Notes under the pieces: model-generated
Seen by the model: the letters and a program-made list of their open reading frames with translations, nothing else
Database searches by the model: none
What the model was told of the DNA's origin: nothing
Assembly (NCBI GenBank): GCA_938034385.1
Contig: CALHLC010000030.1
Coordinates: 1 to 64,000 of the forward strand
Length of the DNA stretch: 64,000 nucleotides
DNA from: an uncultured Bacteriovoracaceae bacterium
GTDB lineage: Bacteria; Bdellovibrionota; Bacteriovoracia; Bacteriovoracales; Bacteriovoracaceae
Reading direction: 5' to 3'
Part shown: piece after piece, positions 22,984 to 32,024 of the stretch
Position numbering within the stretch: the first letter of the stretch is position 1
Layout of the letters: each line of letters opens with the position of its first letter
Translations under genes and position numbers: made by a program

Positions 22984-25508
22984 TATTTTCTTTTTCTTGG
23001 GAATGCAATTTTCAAGACTTCATCAAAGTGCTTTACTGGATAAAACTTTAAACCTTTCCTATGTCTTTCAGGAACTTCTTTTAAATCTTTTTCATTACTA
23101 AATGGAAGTATTATCTCTTTTAATCCGGCTCTTTTAGCTGCAAGAACTTTTTCCTTAATCCCTCCAACAGGTAACACTTTTCCAGTTAGACTCAACTCTC
23201 CGGTCATGCCTAAAGTACTTCTAATTTTTTTCTTATTTGCAAGACTATACAGAGCAAGCGCCATAGTAATCCCTGCACTAGGACCGTCTTTAGGAGTTGC
23301 TCCAGCCGGTAGATGTAAGTGGACTTCATGATTTGCTAAAAAGTCAGCTCCTTCTTCATCTTCTACTTGAACCTTTTTGGACTTCACTTTGCTCTCTTCA
23401 GTTCCTTGTAATAAGGACTTCACATAACTATAAGCTAGACTTGCAGATTCGTTCATAACATCACCAAGCTGGCCTGTTAGTTTAAACCCTTTTCCTAACA
23501 AAGGAATTGATTCTACATGCAATATATCTCCACCATAAGCAGTCCAAGCAAGTCCTGTGACTACACCAGGACTTAAAGCCTTTTCTAGCTTTTCACTTTG
23601 AAACCTTTTAGGGCCAAGATATCCTTCGAGGTCTTTAATTTCAGGGCTAAACTTTTTAATTTTCTTTGATTTTCTTTTTACTTTTTCTAAAACAGCTACT
23701 CTACATAACTTTGCAACCACTTGTTCTAAACTTCTAACGCCTGCTTCTCTGGCGTAATCGTGAATTAACTGTTTAATTATAGTGGTTTTTAATTGGAACT
23801 CTTCTTTTTTAAGACCATGCTTTTTTAATTGCTTCGGAATTACCCACTTATTAGCAATTATCACTTTTTCTTCTAAAGTGTAGCCACTTAAAGTAATCAA
23901 CTCCATCCTATCAAGCAAGGCCTCTGGAATTTCTCCTACATAATTTGCAGTTGCAATAAAGAGAACTTTTGATAAATCAAAAGGAAGATCTAAATAGTTA
24001 TCAATAAATGTTTTATTTTGTTCTGGGTCTAAGACTTCTAATAAAGCTGAAGCCGGGTCACCTTGGTAAGACTGCCCAAGCTTATCTATTTCATCTAACA
24101 TCAAGACAGGATTATTAACTTCTACTCTTTTAAGTGCTTGTAATAGCTTCCCAGGCATTGCTCCTACATATGTTTTTCTATGCCCCTTGATCTCGGCCTC
24201 ATCTCTCATACCACCAAGCGAGAAGCGGTAAAACTTTCGACCTAATGCTTTAGCAATACTCTGCCCCATAGAAGTCTTACCAACCCCTGGAGGACCAGCT
24301 AGACATAAAATAGTTCCATCATAATCTGATTTAACTTTTCTAACAGCTAAAAACTCTAAAATTCTCTGCTTTGCTTTTTCTAATCCATAATGATCAGAAT
24401 TTAATATCTTTTCAGCTTCTTCTATATCTATATCTTTTTCTTCAGTCTTATCCCATGGGAGATCTACTATCCAATTTAAATATGTTCTCGTCACCGTATA
24501 CTCAGGAGAAGTTTCCGGAATTGATTCAAGACGCTCAAGTTCTTCTTTCGCTATTTTAACAACCTCTTCTGGAATATCTCTAGTTTCTAATTCTTCTTGG
24601 ATCCTCTTTGCTTCTTTTGTTTTCTCATCATCATCTAATCCAAGCTCTCCCCTAATAATTTTTAATTGCTCTTTAAGATAATATTCTCTTTGGTATTTAT
24701 TCACTTTATCATTTACTTCATCAGTAATTTTTTTCTGAATATCAGCAACATCTTTTTCTCTTCGTAAATAAACTAAAAGTTTTGCAAATCTTTTCTTTAC
24801 TACTAAGGTCTCAAGGAAGTCTTGAGCCTCAAGTACATCTAACGATAAAGAAAATGCAACAAGGTCAGCCAGAGCTCCCGGTGATGGAGAATTTAGCATT
24901 GCCAATTTCATCTCTTCATTAAAATAAGGATTTATCTCACTAAGTTTTTTTACCTGATTAATGACAGATCTCGTATAAGCATCTAATTCTTCATCTTGAT
25001 TAAAAATATCATCATAAACTTCTGTCTTTGCTAAAATTAATGATGATGTATCCATAAACTTAGTAGCTCTATATCTTTTTAATCCATGAACTAATAAATT
25101 TACTGATCCATCTGGAAGCTTCACTTTTTTTACAACTTTACAGATTACTCCAACTTTATATAAATCTTTAGATTTTACTTCAGAATTATCATCATCAGAA
25201 AACACATCTGTATTAAAATCTAACTCTGGATTAAAGTCTCCATCGTCGAATTCTTCACCATCAATATCGTCGTCTTTAATTAATTCATCTTCTCTATATT
25301 TAACAAGATTCAAAGTTATATAGCCGACTTTAGAAACGTAATCATCTAGCTCTGAAGTATATTTATCTTCAGACATCACAACAGGAGCAATCATTCCTGG
25401 ATAGATGGGAGTGTTCATTATTGGGATGACGACGCATTCAGATGGAATCTTAGCCGTTAAATCTTTTGGATTGTCATAACGCATGCTTATTGAATTATCA
25501 TTACTCAT
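22983..25508 (-). CDS. lon: ATP-dependent protease Lon
   Basis: Lon degrades misfolded and regulatory proteins in the cytoplasm. The 841-residue protein has the N-terminal substrate-binding domain, the AAA+ module with GPPGVGKTS, LDEIDK and ATANY, and the C-terminal protease domain with the Ser-Lys dyad (S744 in KDGPSAG, K785 in GGIKEK). An acidic insert of about 40 residues near position 80 (rich in D and E) interrupts the N-terminal domain. The start is supported only by a modest TAGG nine bases upstream. It is preceded by the UvrA-like gene and followed by a membrane-anchored protein. Confidence 0.96.
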   Translation of the reverse strand: MSNDNSISMRYDNPKDLTAKIPSECVVIPIMNTPIYPGMIAPVVMSEDKYTSELDDYVSKVGYITLNLVKYREDELIKDDDIDGEEFDDGDFNPELDFNTDVFSDDDNSEVKSKDLYKVGVICKVVKKVKLPDGSVNLLVHGLKRYRATKFMDTSSLILAKTEVYDDIFNQDEELDAYTRSVINQVKKLSEINPYFNEEMKLAMLNSPSPGALADLVAFSLSLDVLEAQDFLETLVVKKRFAKLLVYLRREKDVADIQKKITDEVNDKVNKYQREYYLKEQLKIIRGELGLDDDEKTKEAKRIQEELETRDIPEEVVKIAKEELERLESIPETSPEYTVTRTYLNWIVDLPWDKTEEKDIDIEEAEKILNSDHYGLEKAKQRILEFLAVRKVKSDYDGTILCLAGPPGVGKTSMGQSIAKALGRKFYRFSLGGMRDEAEIKGHRKTYVGAMPGKLLQALKRVEVNNPVLMLDEIDKLGQSYQGDPASALLEVLDPEQNKTFIDNYLDLPFDLSKVLFIATANYVGEIPEALLDRMELITLSGYTLEEKVIIANKWVIPKQLKKHGLKKEEFQLKTTIIKQLIHDYAREAGVRSLEQVVAKLCRVAVLEKVKRKSKKIKKFSPEIKDLEGYLGPKRFQSEKLEKALSPGVVTGLAWTAYGGDILHVESIPLLGKGFKLTGQLGDVMNESASLAYSYVKSLLQGTEESKVKSKKVQVEDEEGADFLANHEVHLHLPAGATPKDGPSAGITMALALYSLANKKKIRSTLGMTGELSLTGKVLPVGGIKEKVLAAKRAGLKEIILPFSNEKDLKEVPERHRKGLKFYPVKHFDEVLKIAFPRKRK

Positions 25509-25553
25509 AAATATACCTAGTTTATATGTGCTTTTTCTTGTTACTAGAATAAT

Positions 25554-28136
25554 TCACCCAAGAAAACTTGTCTCTATCTTTCCCTGACTATTAAAAGAGA
25601 TTTCATAGTCAGCAAAAAACAAGAATTCTTTATTGTGATCTAACAAGATAATAGTTGATCCTAGTAAGGATAAATCTTTGATAAATTGCCCAACTTTGTG
25701 AATCTCTAAGCTTGAGAGCCCAAAAGATAAGTTTTCCAAGATAATTACCTGATTCTTTTTATTCCCAATCAATTTTGAGAGCAAATATATTCTCTGCTTT
25801 TCCCCACCCGATAAACTCCCAACCTTCCTATCAAGAGAGAGATAATCAAGGTTAAGTTTTTTGAAGTATTCATAAATACTTTTAAATTTCGGAGTCAAAG
25901 GAATTCTATCTAAAATTAATCCCATAGGGTTAGCAAGAGCTTCAAAAATCGTTTGTTCACCATCTGTAATTTCAGCAAACTCAAGCTTAAGTCCCTTACC
26001 TTCACAGTCGTCACACTTCATTTTGATATCATCTAAATAAGGCATTTCAATTAACTCAAAGCCACTCCCTCCACAAGTCTCACATTGTCCCAATTTTGAG
26101 TTGGAAGAAAAGTGTCCTGTCTGGAGCCCCATAATTTTAGATATTTCTAAATTTGAATAATACTTTCTAACCACGTTTGATAAATCAGTTAAACTCCCAA
26201 CTGATGACCTTCCTGTAAATCTAGTTAGGTTCGCATCAATTAATAAAATATCTGAAGGCAGGTTTTTAGGAAGACTTTTTATAATAGAAATATTAAATGG
26301 ATTATTTAAGAGATTTTCGGAATGTATTTCTTTATAAAGTTCATTAGCGAAAATATTTTTTATGATTAGAGATTTTCCTGAACCAGTCGGTCCTCTAACT
26401 AAGTTAAACGATGAGTTGGCTATTTTAAATCCGCTATATTTCTTCTTATATACTTCAGTGTTTTTACATTGATAAAAATCACTTGTTTTATTTTTTTCTA
26501 CTTTTTTTGCTTTAAATTTTCTAACAGGCTTGTACTTGCCTACATGAGTAATCTCTCCTCCAAGAGGTCCAGCTCCTGGTCCAAGTAGGATAAGATGATC
26601 AGCACTTTTTTTTATGATTTCAGAATGTTCAACTACAACAACTGTATTGCCTTGAGCCTTAATAGCTTTGAGTCCTTCAATTAATTTTTTCTGTTGAGTT
26701 TCATCTAGCCCTATACTAGGTTCATCAAAAACAAAAAGAGATCCAGTCCCATCAAATGATAAAAACTTCACTAATTGAATTCTTTGATACTCTCCAGCTG
26801 ATAAACTTTTACTTTTTCTAAGCAATAATAAGTGTCCTAAGCCGATATCAACTGCTGTCTTTAAAATCGTTTGTACTCTCTTTATAATTAGTTTTGAAGA
26901 GTTAGATTGCCCTTTAAGTGTTCCAATTTTCTTTAAACATTCATCTAGTGAATAATTATGAAAATCTTTAATCGTAGAACCTGCAACTTTGTAATGAAAG
27001 TAAGTGTTTTCTATCCTGACCATCTCACATTTTTCGCAATTCACTTCAACCTGAAGTTTTCTTAAAATTACTCTTACACCAGGTTTATATCTTTTTCGAT
27101 TTAAGTAAGCTTCAATCTTATCAAACCCTACCCAATCACCACTACCCTTGTATAAAAGCTCCCAAAAATCATCTCCAAGATCAGAAATATTTTTACTAAT
27201 ACTAATCTTTTTCTTCTTTGCGGCCTTAATAAATTTAACTTCCAAAGGTTCATATCGCTTCAATCTAAATAATGTAACACCGCCTTCATTTATACTTTTA
27301 TCAAAATCAGCAAGTTTTCTTTTTGTGATCTCTAATGTTGCTCCAAAGCCCTTGCATGCTGAACAAGCACCTAGAGCGTTAAATGGAGAAAAGAAGTTTT
27401 CGGATTTAAATAATTGCCCTTCAAAGTCACACTTTGGACATGTCTTATTGGAGATAACCTTAAATGACTTTAATTTCTTACCTTCCTTAGAATAATAAAG
27501 AGTTTCTATTTCATAACCTAGAGAATCTAGCTTTGATATTGATTTCCCTTTAATTCTTAAAATTTCAAAAAATGGATCCTGAACATCAAAAGAATGAATA
27601 TCCCCATCTACATCACAACTCCTTGGAGGAAGAATTGATCTCCCTACTTTTTCAATGAAGTCTTTTTTCGAAATAAAAAAATGAATCTTCTCATCATCTT
27701 TCAGTTTCGTTTTTTTAGAAAATTGTTCTGCTAAAGAACAACTCTTCAGTTCAACACTATGCTTCGGGCAATATTCATGTGCCATTTGATAAAAGAGTGA
27801 CTGGATTAAGTGTGTCATCCCAAGACTATCGCTAACAGTTGCCCTCGCCCCTTTTACTGGATTAATCTGCTGTAATCCAAATACAGGTAAAACGGGTGAT
27901 AACTTATCAACTTCAACACTTGATGGCTTAGAGCTAAAAAAACTTAAGTTATTTGGGTAGCAATTCATCAGCCGTCGCTTTGATTCAGCAAGCAAAGTAT
28001 GAAACGCTAAGGACGTTTTCCCGGAACCTGAAGGGCCTGCAAAACAAGTTATCTTCCCTATAGGAATCTTTAAATTTAGATTTTTTAAATTATTGACTCG
28101 CACACCTTTTAGATGAATATAACTCTCTTTAGCCAT
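25554..28136 (-). CDS. UvrA-like ABC ATPase (UvrA2 class) with degenerate second site
   Basis: An 860-residue UvrA paralogue, shorter than UvrA (about 940). NBD1 is intact: Walker A GPSGSGKTS (33-41), signature LSAGEYQR, Walker B FVFDEPSIGLD and a histidine switch (VVEHS). Zinc modules are present (CPKC...CSACKG and CETCGG...CDDCEG). NBD2 has Walker A GPTGSGKS and signature LSGGEKQR, but its Walker B reads IILENLSFGLS: the usual Asp-Glu pair is replaced by Glu-Asn. NBD2 should bind but hardly hydrolyse ATP. UvrA2-type proteins are linked to drug or DNA-damage tolerance, but the role here is unknown. It lies between rpsI and lon on the same strand. Confidence 0.8.
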   Translation of the reverse strand: MAKESYIHLKGVRVNNLKNLNLKIPIGKITCFAGPSGSGKTSLAFHTLLAESKRRLMNCYPNNLSFFSSKPSSVEVDKLSPVLPVFGLQQINPVKGARATVSDSLGMTHLIQSLFYQMAHEYCPKHSVELKSCSLAEQFSKKTKLKDDEKIHFFISKKDFIEKVGRSILPPRSCDVDGDIHSFDVQDPFFEILRIKGKSISKLDSLGYEIETLYYSKEGKKLKSFKVISNKTCPKCDFEGQLFKSENFFSPFNALGACSACKGFGATLEITKRKLADFDKSINEGGVTLFRLKRYEPLEVKFIKAAKKKKISISKNISDLGDDFWELLYKGSGDWVGFDKIEAYLNRKRYKPGVRVILRKLQVEVNCEKCEMVRIENTYFHYKVAGSTIKDFHNYSLDECLKKIGTLKGQSNSSKLIIKRVQTILKTAVDIGLGHLLLLRKSKSLSAGEYQRIQLVKFLSFDGTGSLFVFDEPSIGLDETQQKKLIEGLKAIKAQGNTVVVVEHSEIIKKSADHLILLGPGAGPLGGEITHVGKYKPVRKFKAKKVEKNKTSDFYQCKNTEVYKKKYSGFKIANSSFNLVRGPTGSGKSLIIKNIFANELYKEIHSENLLNNPFNISIIKSLPKNLPSDILLIDANLTRFTGRSSVGSLTDLSNVVRKYYSNLEISKIMGLQTGHFSSNSKLGQCETCGGSGFELIEMPYLDDIKMKCDDCEGKGLKLEFAEITDGEQTIFEALANPMGLILDRIPLTPKFKSIYEYFKKLNLDYLSLDRKVGSLSGGEKQRIYLLSKLIGNKKNQVIILENLSFGLSSLEIHKVGQFIKDLSLLGSTIILLDHNKEFLFFADYEISFNSQGKIETSFLG

Positions 28137-28169
28137 ATTAGTATATCCAGTGTGCGAAGATTGTAAGTT

Positions 28170-28574
28170 CTATCTCTTAGAGAATTGAAATGATTTACGA
28201 GCTCCAGCAAGTCCGTATTTCTTTCTCTCAACTTTTCTAGCATCTCTAGTTAAAAATCCTGCTTTTTTAAGCTCGCCTCTATTTTCAGGATTAATTTTTT
28301 CTAATGCTCTAGCAATACCAAGTCTAATTGCTCCGGCCTGACCAGTAGATCCGCCACCTTTAACATTTACATTGATATCGTATTTTCCAGATAGTTCTAA
28401 AAGATTAATTGGCTGATTCACAACATATCTACTTGTTGCTTTTGGAAAATAATTAACAAATTCTCTTTTATTAATAGTGATCTTTCCAGATCCTTCCTTA
28501 ACATAAACTCTAGCAATAGAAGATTTTCTTCTACCAACAGTATTTGTAAGATAAGTTTTTGTAACAGCGCTCAT
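28170..28574 (-). CDS. rpsI: 30S ribosomal protein S9
   Basis: The 134-residue protein ends in the diagnostic basic tail ([17 protein letters not shown]), which reaches into the ribosomal P site. [22 protein letters not shown] at the start and [19 protein letters not shown] in the middle are typical. It follows rplM by 10 bases in the usual order. Confidence 0.97.
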   Translation of the reverse strand: MSAVTKTYLTNTVGRRKSSIARVYVKEGSGKITINKREFVNYFPKATSRYVVNQPINLLELSGKYDINVNVKGGGSTGQAGAIRLGIARALEKINPENRGELKKAGFLTRDARKVERKKYGLAGARKSFQFSKR

Positions 28575-28584
28575 ATTTTAATTC

Positions 28585-29052
28585 CTATTTATTTTTATTA
28601 TATCTATCTTCTAATTCAAAAGCCTGAGGTTCTTGAGCAGCATGCGTGTGCTCTGATCCTGCAAACAATCTTAATTTTTTCATTTGCTTTCTACCTAATG
28701 AATTTTTTCCAACCATACCTTTAACAGCAAGTCTTAAAACTTCTTCAGGCTTTCTTTCCATCTGATCTTTAGCAGTTCTTTTTTTGATTCCACCAATATA
28801 ACCAGTGTGCCAAAAATAAGTCTTCTTATCTAACTTATTTCCAGTAAATCTAAGTTTTTCACAGTTAGTAACAACAACAAAATCACCACAATCTAAGTTA
28901 GGTGAATAGTTTGGACTATTTTTACCTCTTAGTATGTCAGCAATTTGAGTAGCAAGTCTTCCTACCACCTGATTTTGTGCATCTATATGAACCCATTTAG
29001 CGTTTTCGCTGGCTTCTTTAATAGTTGAATGTGTAGTGTTTTGAGTAAACAT
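28585..29052 (-). CDS. rplM: 50S ribosomal protein L13
   Basis: A 155-residue L13 with WVHIDAQNQVVGRLATQIADILRGK near the start and YIGGIKKRTA, AVKGMVGKNSLGRKQMKKLRLFAG further on. It is about 12 residues longer than E. coli L13 because of extensions at the ends. The ATG at 29052 is chosen because TGAGG lies six bases before it; an upstream in-frame codon at 29064 is unlikely. A strong promoter lies at 29088-29116. Confidence 0.96.
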   Translation of the reverse strand: MFTQNTTHSTIKEASENAKWVHIDAQNQVVGRLATQIADILRGKNSPNYSPNLDCGDFVVVTNCEKLRFTGNKLDKKTYFWHTGYIGGIKKRTAKDQMERKPEEVLRLAVKGMVGKNSLGRKQMKKLRLFAGSEHTHAAQEPQAFELEDRYNKNK

Positions 29053-29087
29053 AAATAACCTCAATAAATTTAAATCTAAGTTATGAA

Positions 29088-29116
29088 TATATAAACGTAT
29101 TGGCCATCTAAGTCAA
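29088..29116 (-). promoter_or_regulatory. Sigma-70-like promoter of rplM-rpsI
   Basis: On the minus strand TTGACT (29116-29111) is followed after 17 bases by TATATA (29093-29088). Both boxes are close to consensus and the spacing is ideal. It lies 36 bases before the rplM ATG, in the gap after tamA. Confidence 0.65.
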
Positions 29117-29141
29117 TTTATTAACACCAATGACGCAGGGC

Positions 29142-32024
29142 TTAAAAGAAGCCAATGCTTAAACGGAACTCTCCGGGTGATTCCTTTCCATAGGTCGTTG
29201 TTTTCCGCTTTAGCTTAATCCCATAATCCAGATCTATTGTCCCAACAGGAGTCAGATACTTCAAAGAAATACCAACAGCTGTCCTGAGATTTAGTGGTCT
29301 GAAACTATCTAGTTGAATACTACCAGCATCAAAGAACAAAGCTGCCGTAATGGCTTCAGTGAAAGCATAACGTGGTTCAATTTTTAAATTGGTCATATAG
29401 GCACTTCCTGAAATAGTTAACTCTTCAATATCTTGATTTAGATTTACCAAATTTATTTCACGCTCACTATAACCCCTAACAAGATCAACTCCACTTAATC
29501 GAAACCCCTTAATAGTAGGAATAAAACCTTCCATTTCAGTATTACCAAAACCATCAACCACCGTGTTTCCAGATGAATCTTTCTTAATATCATTTGCCCA
29601 GTTTTTTTCATACCCAAACGCGAGAGAACTAGCCAAATAAAACTTTTTCGTTATCGGATAATAAAATCTAGAACGTGTGACTAATTTACCAAAATTAATC
29701 TTGGGACGACATTGGATACTACTAGTAAAGCTACAGTTTTTATCTCCAACATCAGAGCCAAGAAAGGATTTTGAAACCTCGTAAGATAATTGAACGTGAA
29801 ACCCTTTTTTAGGAAAAATGGGATTATCTCTATAATCAAAAATCAAACTTGGAATAACACTTCCAATCCTAGACTTTCCATCCTTAGTAAAGCCCGAAAA
29901 GTATTGAGTAGAATTTTCTTGTTCAATCCATTCAAACTGATAAGTTCCAGTGAACGCTATATTAGGAGTAAAATTTCTTTTTATGGCATTGGAAACTCTA
30001 AAAATATTGGCATCAAAACTAAATAGCCTCGACTTAGTAAAACTTAAACTTGAGAAATTATCCCAATTTGTCCCCAGAAAGTATGGATAGGTATATGCAG
30101 CTTTTAATTCATACTCAAGAAACTTCTTAGGCTTTACCTTAACAGCAGGACTGACATTATTATTTATTTGAACTTGTTGCCTATATAGAGCTAAATTGCT
30201 TAAGTCCAATCGATAATTGGACCTGACTCCAACATCTAAAATTTGCCCCAACCCCATTATATTTTCTCTCAAAAACCTACTAGACAATTTTAAACCCAAG
30301 TCTGTTCTATAACCCGGTGACAATTCCAACAAACCATATTTCTTCTCTTCAAGGTTAATAACAATATCAACATTTTTCTTATCTTCAGCTAACAGGACAT
30401 TCACTTTATAATTTTTAAATAAGTTTAGATTCCCAACCCTTCTTCTTATCCTCTTTATCAAAGCAGGTGTTAGGGTCTGATTTTTCAAATCACTAAGAGT
30501 TTTCTCCAACATTACCTTTTTAGTTGCAACTAAACCTATATATGTAAATTTTCTTAGAACAATTTTTTCTCCAACATTAAAATTCATCTTAATATCAACT
30601 AAAGAATTATTAGGATTAAAGGTTACGACTTCTTTTTCACTACTTTCTAAAACTGAATAATAATAACCCTGATCAAGAAGATTCTTTTTAAAGTCTTTTA
30701 GGGCCTTACCAAAAACCAGTGGGTTAAAAATCTGATTCTTTTCATATTTATAAAACTTAAAAAAGTCTCCCAAAGTATTCTTGTTTTCATCTTTCACAAG
30801 AAAACTTCTCACCCTGGTTCGCACCCCTTCTTCGATACTGTAAGCAATCTCGGCTTTTTTCTTATTTGTAATTATTTTAACCCTAGGTGTTAAAAAACCT
30901 GATTTAATATAGTGATTTCTTAAAATTTTCAGATAACTTTTAAAATATGATTCATCCCACAGATTTTCTGAGATCAGCAAAGACTTTGATTCAAAAAATA
31001 AATTACGCAAGACTCTATCTGAGTGAAACCTATTCCCCTTAAAACTTAAATCCGCTATTTTAAGTTTTTCTCCCTTTTTTAAAAATATTTTAATATGTTC
31101 TAAATCTTTATCTTCAAAGTCGACTTCTCTCTCGAGTGTAAATTCCCTATTCGAATACCCTTCTTTTTCCAAGGCTTCAGAAATCACTTTCCTAATCAAA
31201 TTTTCTGAAAATCCTCTTCCACTATTTCTTAAATGCTTTCTAAGGTTTAGATACATCTTCTTCTTATCAAATTCGCCACCTTCATCAGAAACTTGCAATG
31301 CAACCCGCTTTAGACTTCCACACTCTAACATAAAGCTGGAACTGTTTTTTAGTTGCTTAAAGACAGGCCTAGCAAAGTAATATCCTTGAGATGTTAAACC
31401 TTCTTCAACTTCATCTCTATATTTAGAAAACAACTCTCTATTAAAGGCCTTATGTTCTATTGGTTTAATGATCGACATAACAAAGTCATTTACTTTTTCA
31501 TTACACCTAATAATCACTCCTGAAACTTTTCTTAACTGCCTTAAATCAACAACTACATCGATATCTACAGTTTGTTCTTGTTCTTTTAGATCATAATTTA
31601 CCTCAGCCTCTTCATAGCCTTTAGAGATCAATTCTTTTTTTATTTTAACAATTGATTTTTGAAGCAAGGAAAGATTGTAATAGTCCTTCTCTTTCAGTTC
31701 GACCTTTCTTAAGAGTTTTTTCTTAAGACTGCTATTAGTCCCACTTATCTTTAAACCTCTAACTCTCTTTTTTTCTTTCAAAGATATAGTTAATTCATTT
31801 TTAATAATTTTGTATTGGAAGTTCCTATAATTGTTTTTACTAAAGTATAATTTAAATACAGACATGAAATCTTCAAAAGACGAATATTTCTTTATCAACT
31901 CACCTTTATTCTTCTCATAATATGAACAAGATTTTTGTCCGTCACAATAAACACTTACTCTTTTTATTTCAAAAGCATGTGCTCCATTTATAAACATAAC
32001 AACGATTATTAATAACCACCTCAT
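29142..32024 (-). CDS. tamA: Omp85-family outer membrane protein, TamA/BamA type
   Basis: A 960-residue protein with a signal peptide (MRWLLIIVVMFINGAHA), several POTRA domains over about the first 550 residues, and a C-terminal beta-barrel ending in IGFF, with the aromatic end typical of outer membrane barrels. The barrel half has Omp85 features such as GFHVQLSYEVSKS and RLSGVDLVRGYSERE. The ATG at 32024 overlaps the tamB stop by four bases, so translation is coupled. It is longer than E. coli TamA (577), with more POTRA repeats. The pairing with tamB, rather than length, decides the name; a BamA role is possible if no other bamA exists. Confidence 0.82.
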   Translation of the reverse strand: MRWLLIIVVMFINGAHAFEIKRVSVYCDGQKSCSYYEKNKGELIKKYSSFEDFMSVFKLYFSKNNYRNFQYKIIKNELTISLKEKKRVRGLKISGTNSSLKKKLLRKVELKEKDYYNLSLLQKSIVKIKKELISKGYEEAEVNYDLKEQEQTVDIDVVVDLRQLRKVSGVIIRCNEKVNDFVMSIIKPIEHKAFNRELFSKYRDEVEEGLTSQGYYFARPVFKQLKNSSSFMLECGSLKRVALQVSDEGGEFDKKKMYLNLRKHLRNSGRGFSENLIRKVISEALEKEGYSNREFTLEREVDFEDKDLEHIKIFLKKGEKLKIADLSFKGNRFHSDRVLRNLFFESKSLLISENLWDESYFKSYLKILRNHYIKSGFLTPRVKIITNKKKAEIAYSIEEGVRTRVRSFLVKDENKNTLGDFFKFYKYEKNQIFNPLVFGKALKDFKKNLLDQGYYYSVLESSEKEVVTFNPNNSLVDIKMNFNVGEKIVLRKFTYIGLVATKKVMLEKTLSDLKNQTLTPALIKRIRRRVGNLNLFKNYKVNVLLAEDKKNVDIVINLEEKKYGLLELSPGYRTDLGLKLSSRFLRENIMGLGQILDVGVRSNYRLDLSNLALYRQQVQINNNVSPAVKVKPKKFLEYELKAAYTYPYFLGTNWDNFSSLSFTKSRLFSFDANIFRVSNAIKRNFTPNIAFTGTYQFEWIEQENSTQYFSGFTKDGKSRIGSVIPSLIFDYRDNPIFPKKGFHVQLSYEVSKSFLGSDVGDKNCSFTSSIQCRPKINFGKLVTRSRFYYPITKKFYLASSLAFGYEKNWANDIKKDSSGNTVVDGFGNTEMEGFIPTIKGFRLSGVDLVRGYSEREINLVNLNQDIEELTISGSAYMTNLKIEPRYAFTEAITAALFFDAGSIQLDSFRPLNLRTAVGISLKYLTPVGTIDLDYGIKLKRKTTTYGKESPGEFRLSIGFF

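Noticed and set aside
29142-29165. Terminator at the end of tamA (GGCTT/AAGCC)
   Set aside because: The stem is only five pairs, covers the stop codon and is not followed by T residues.
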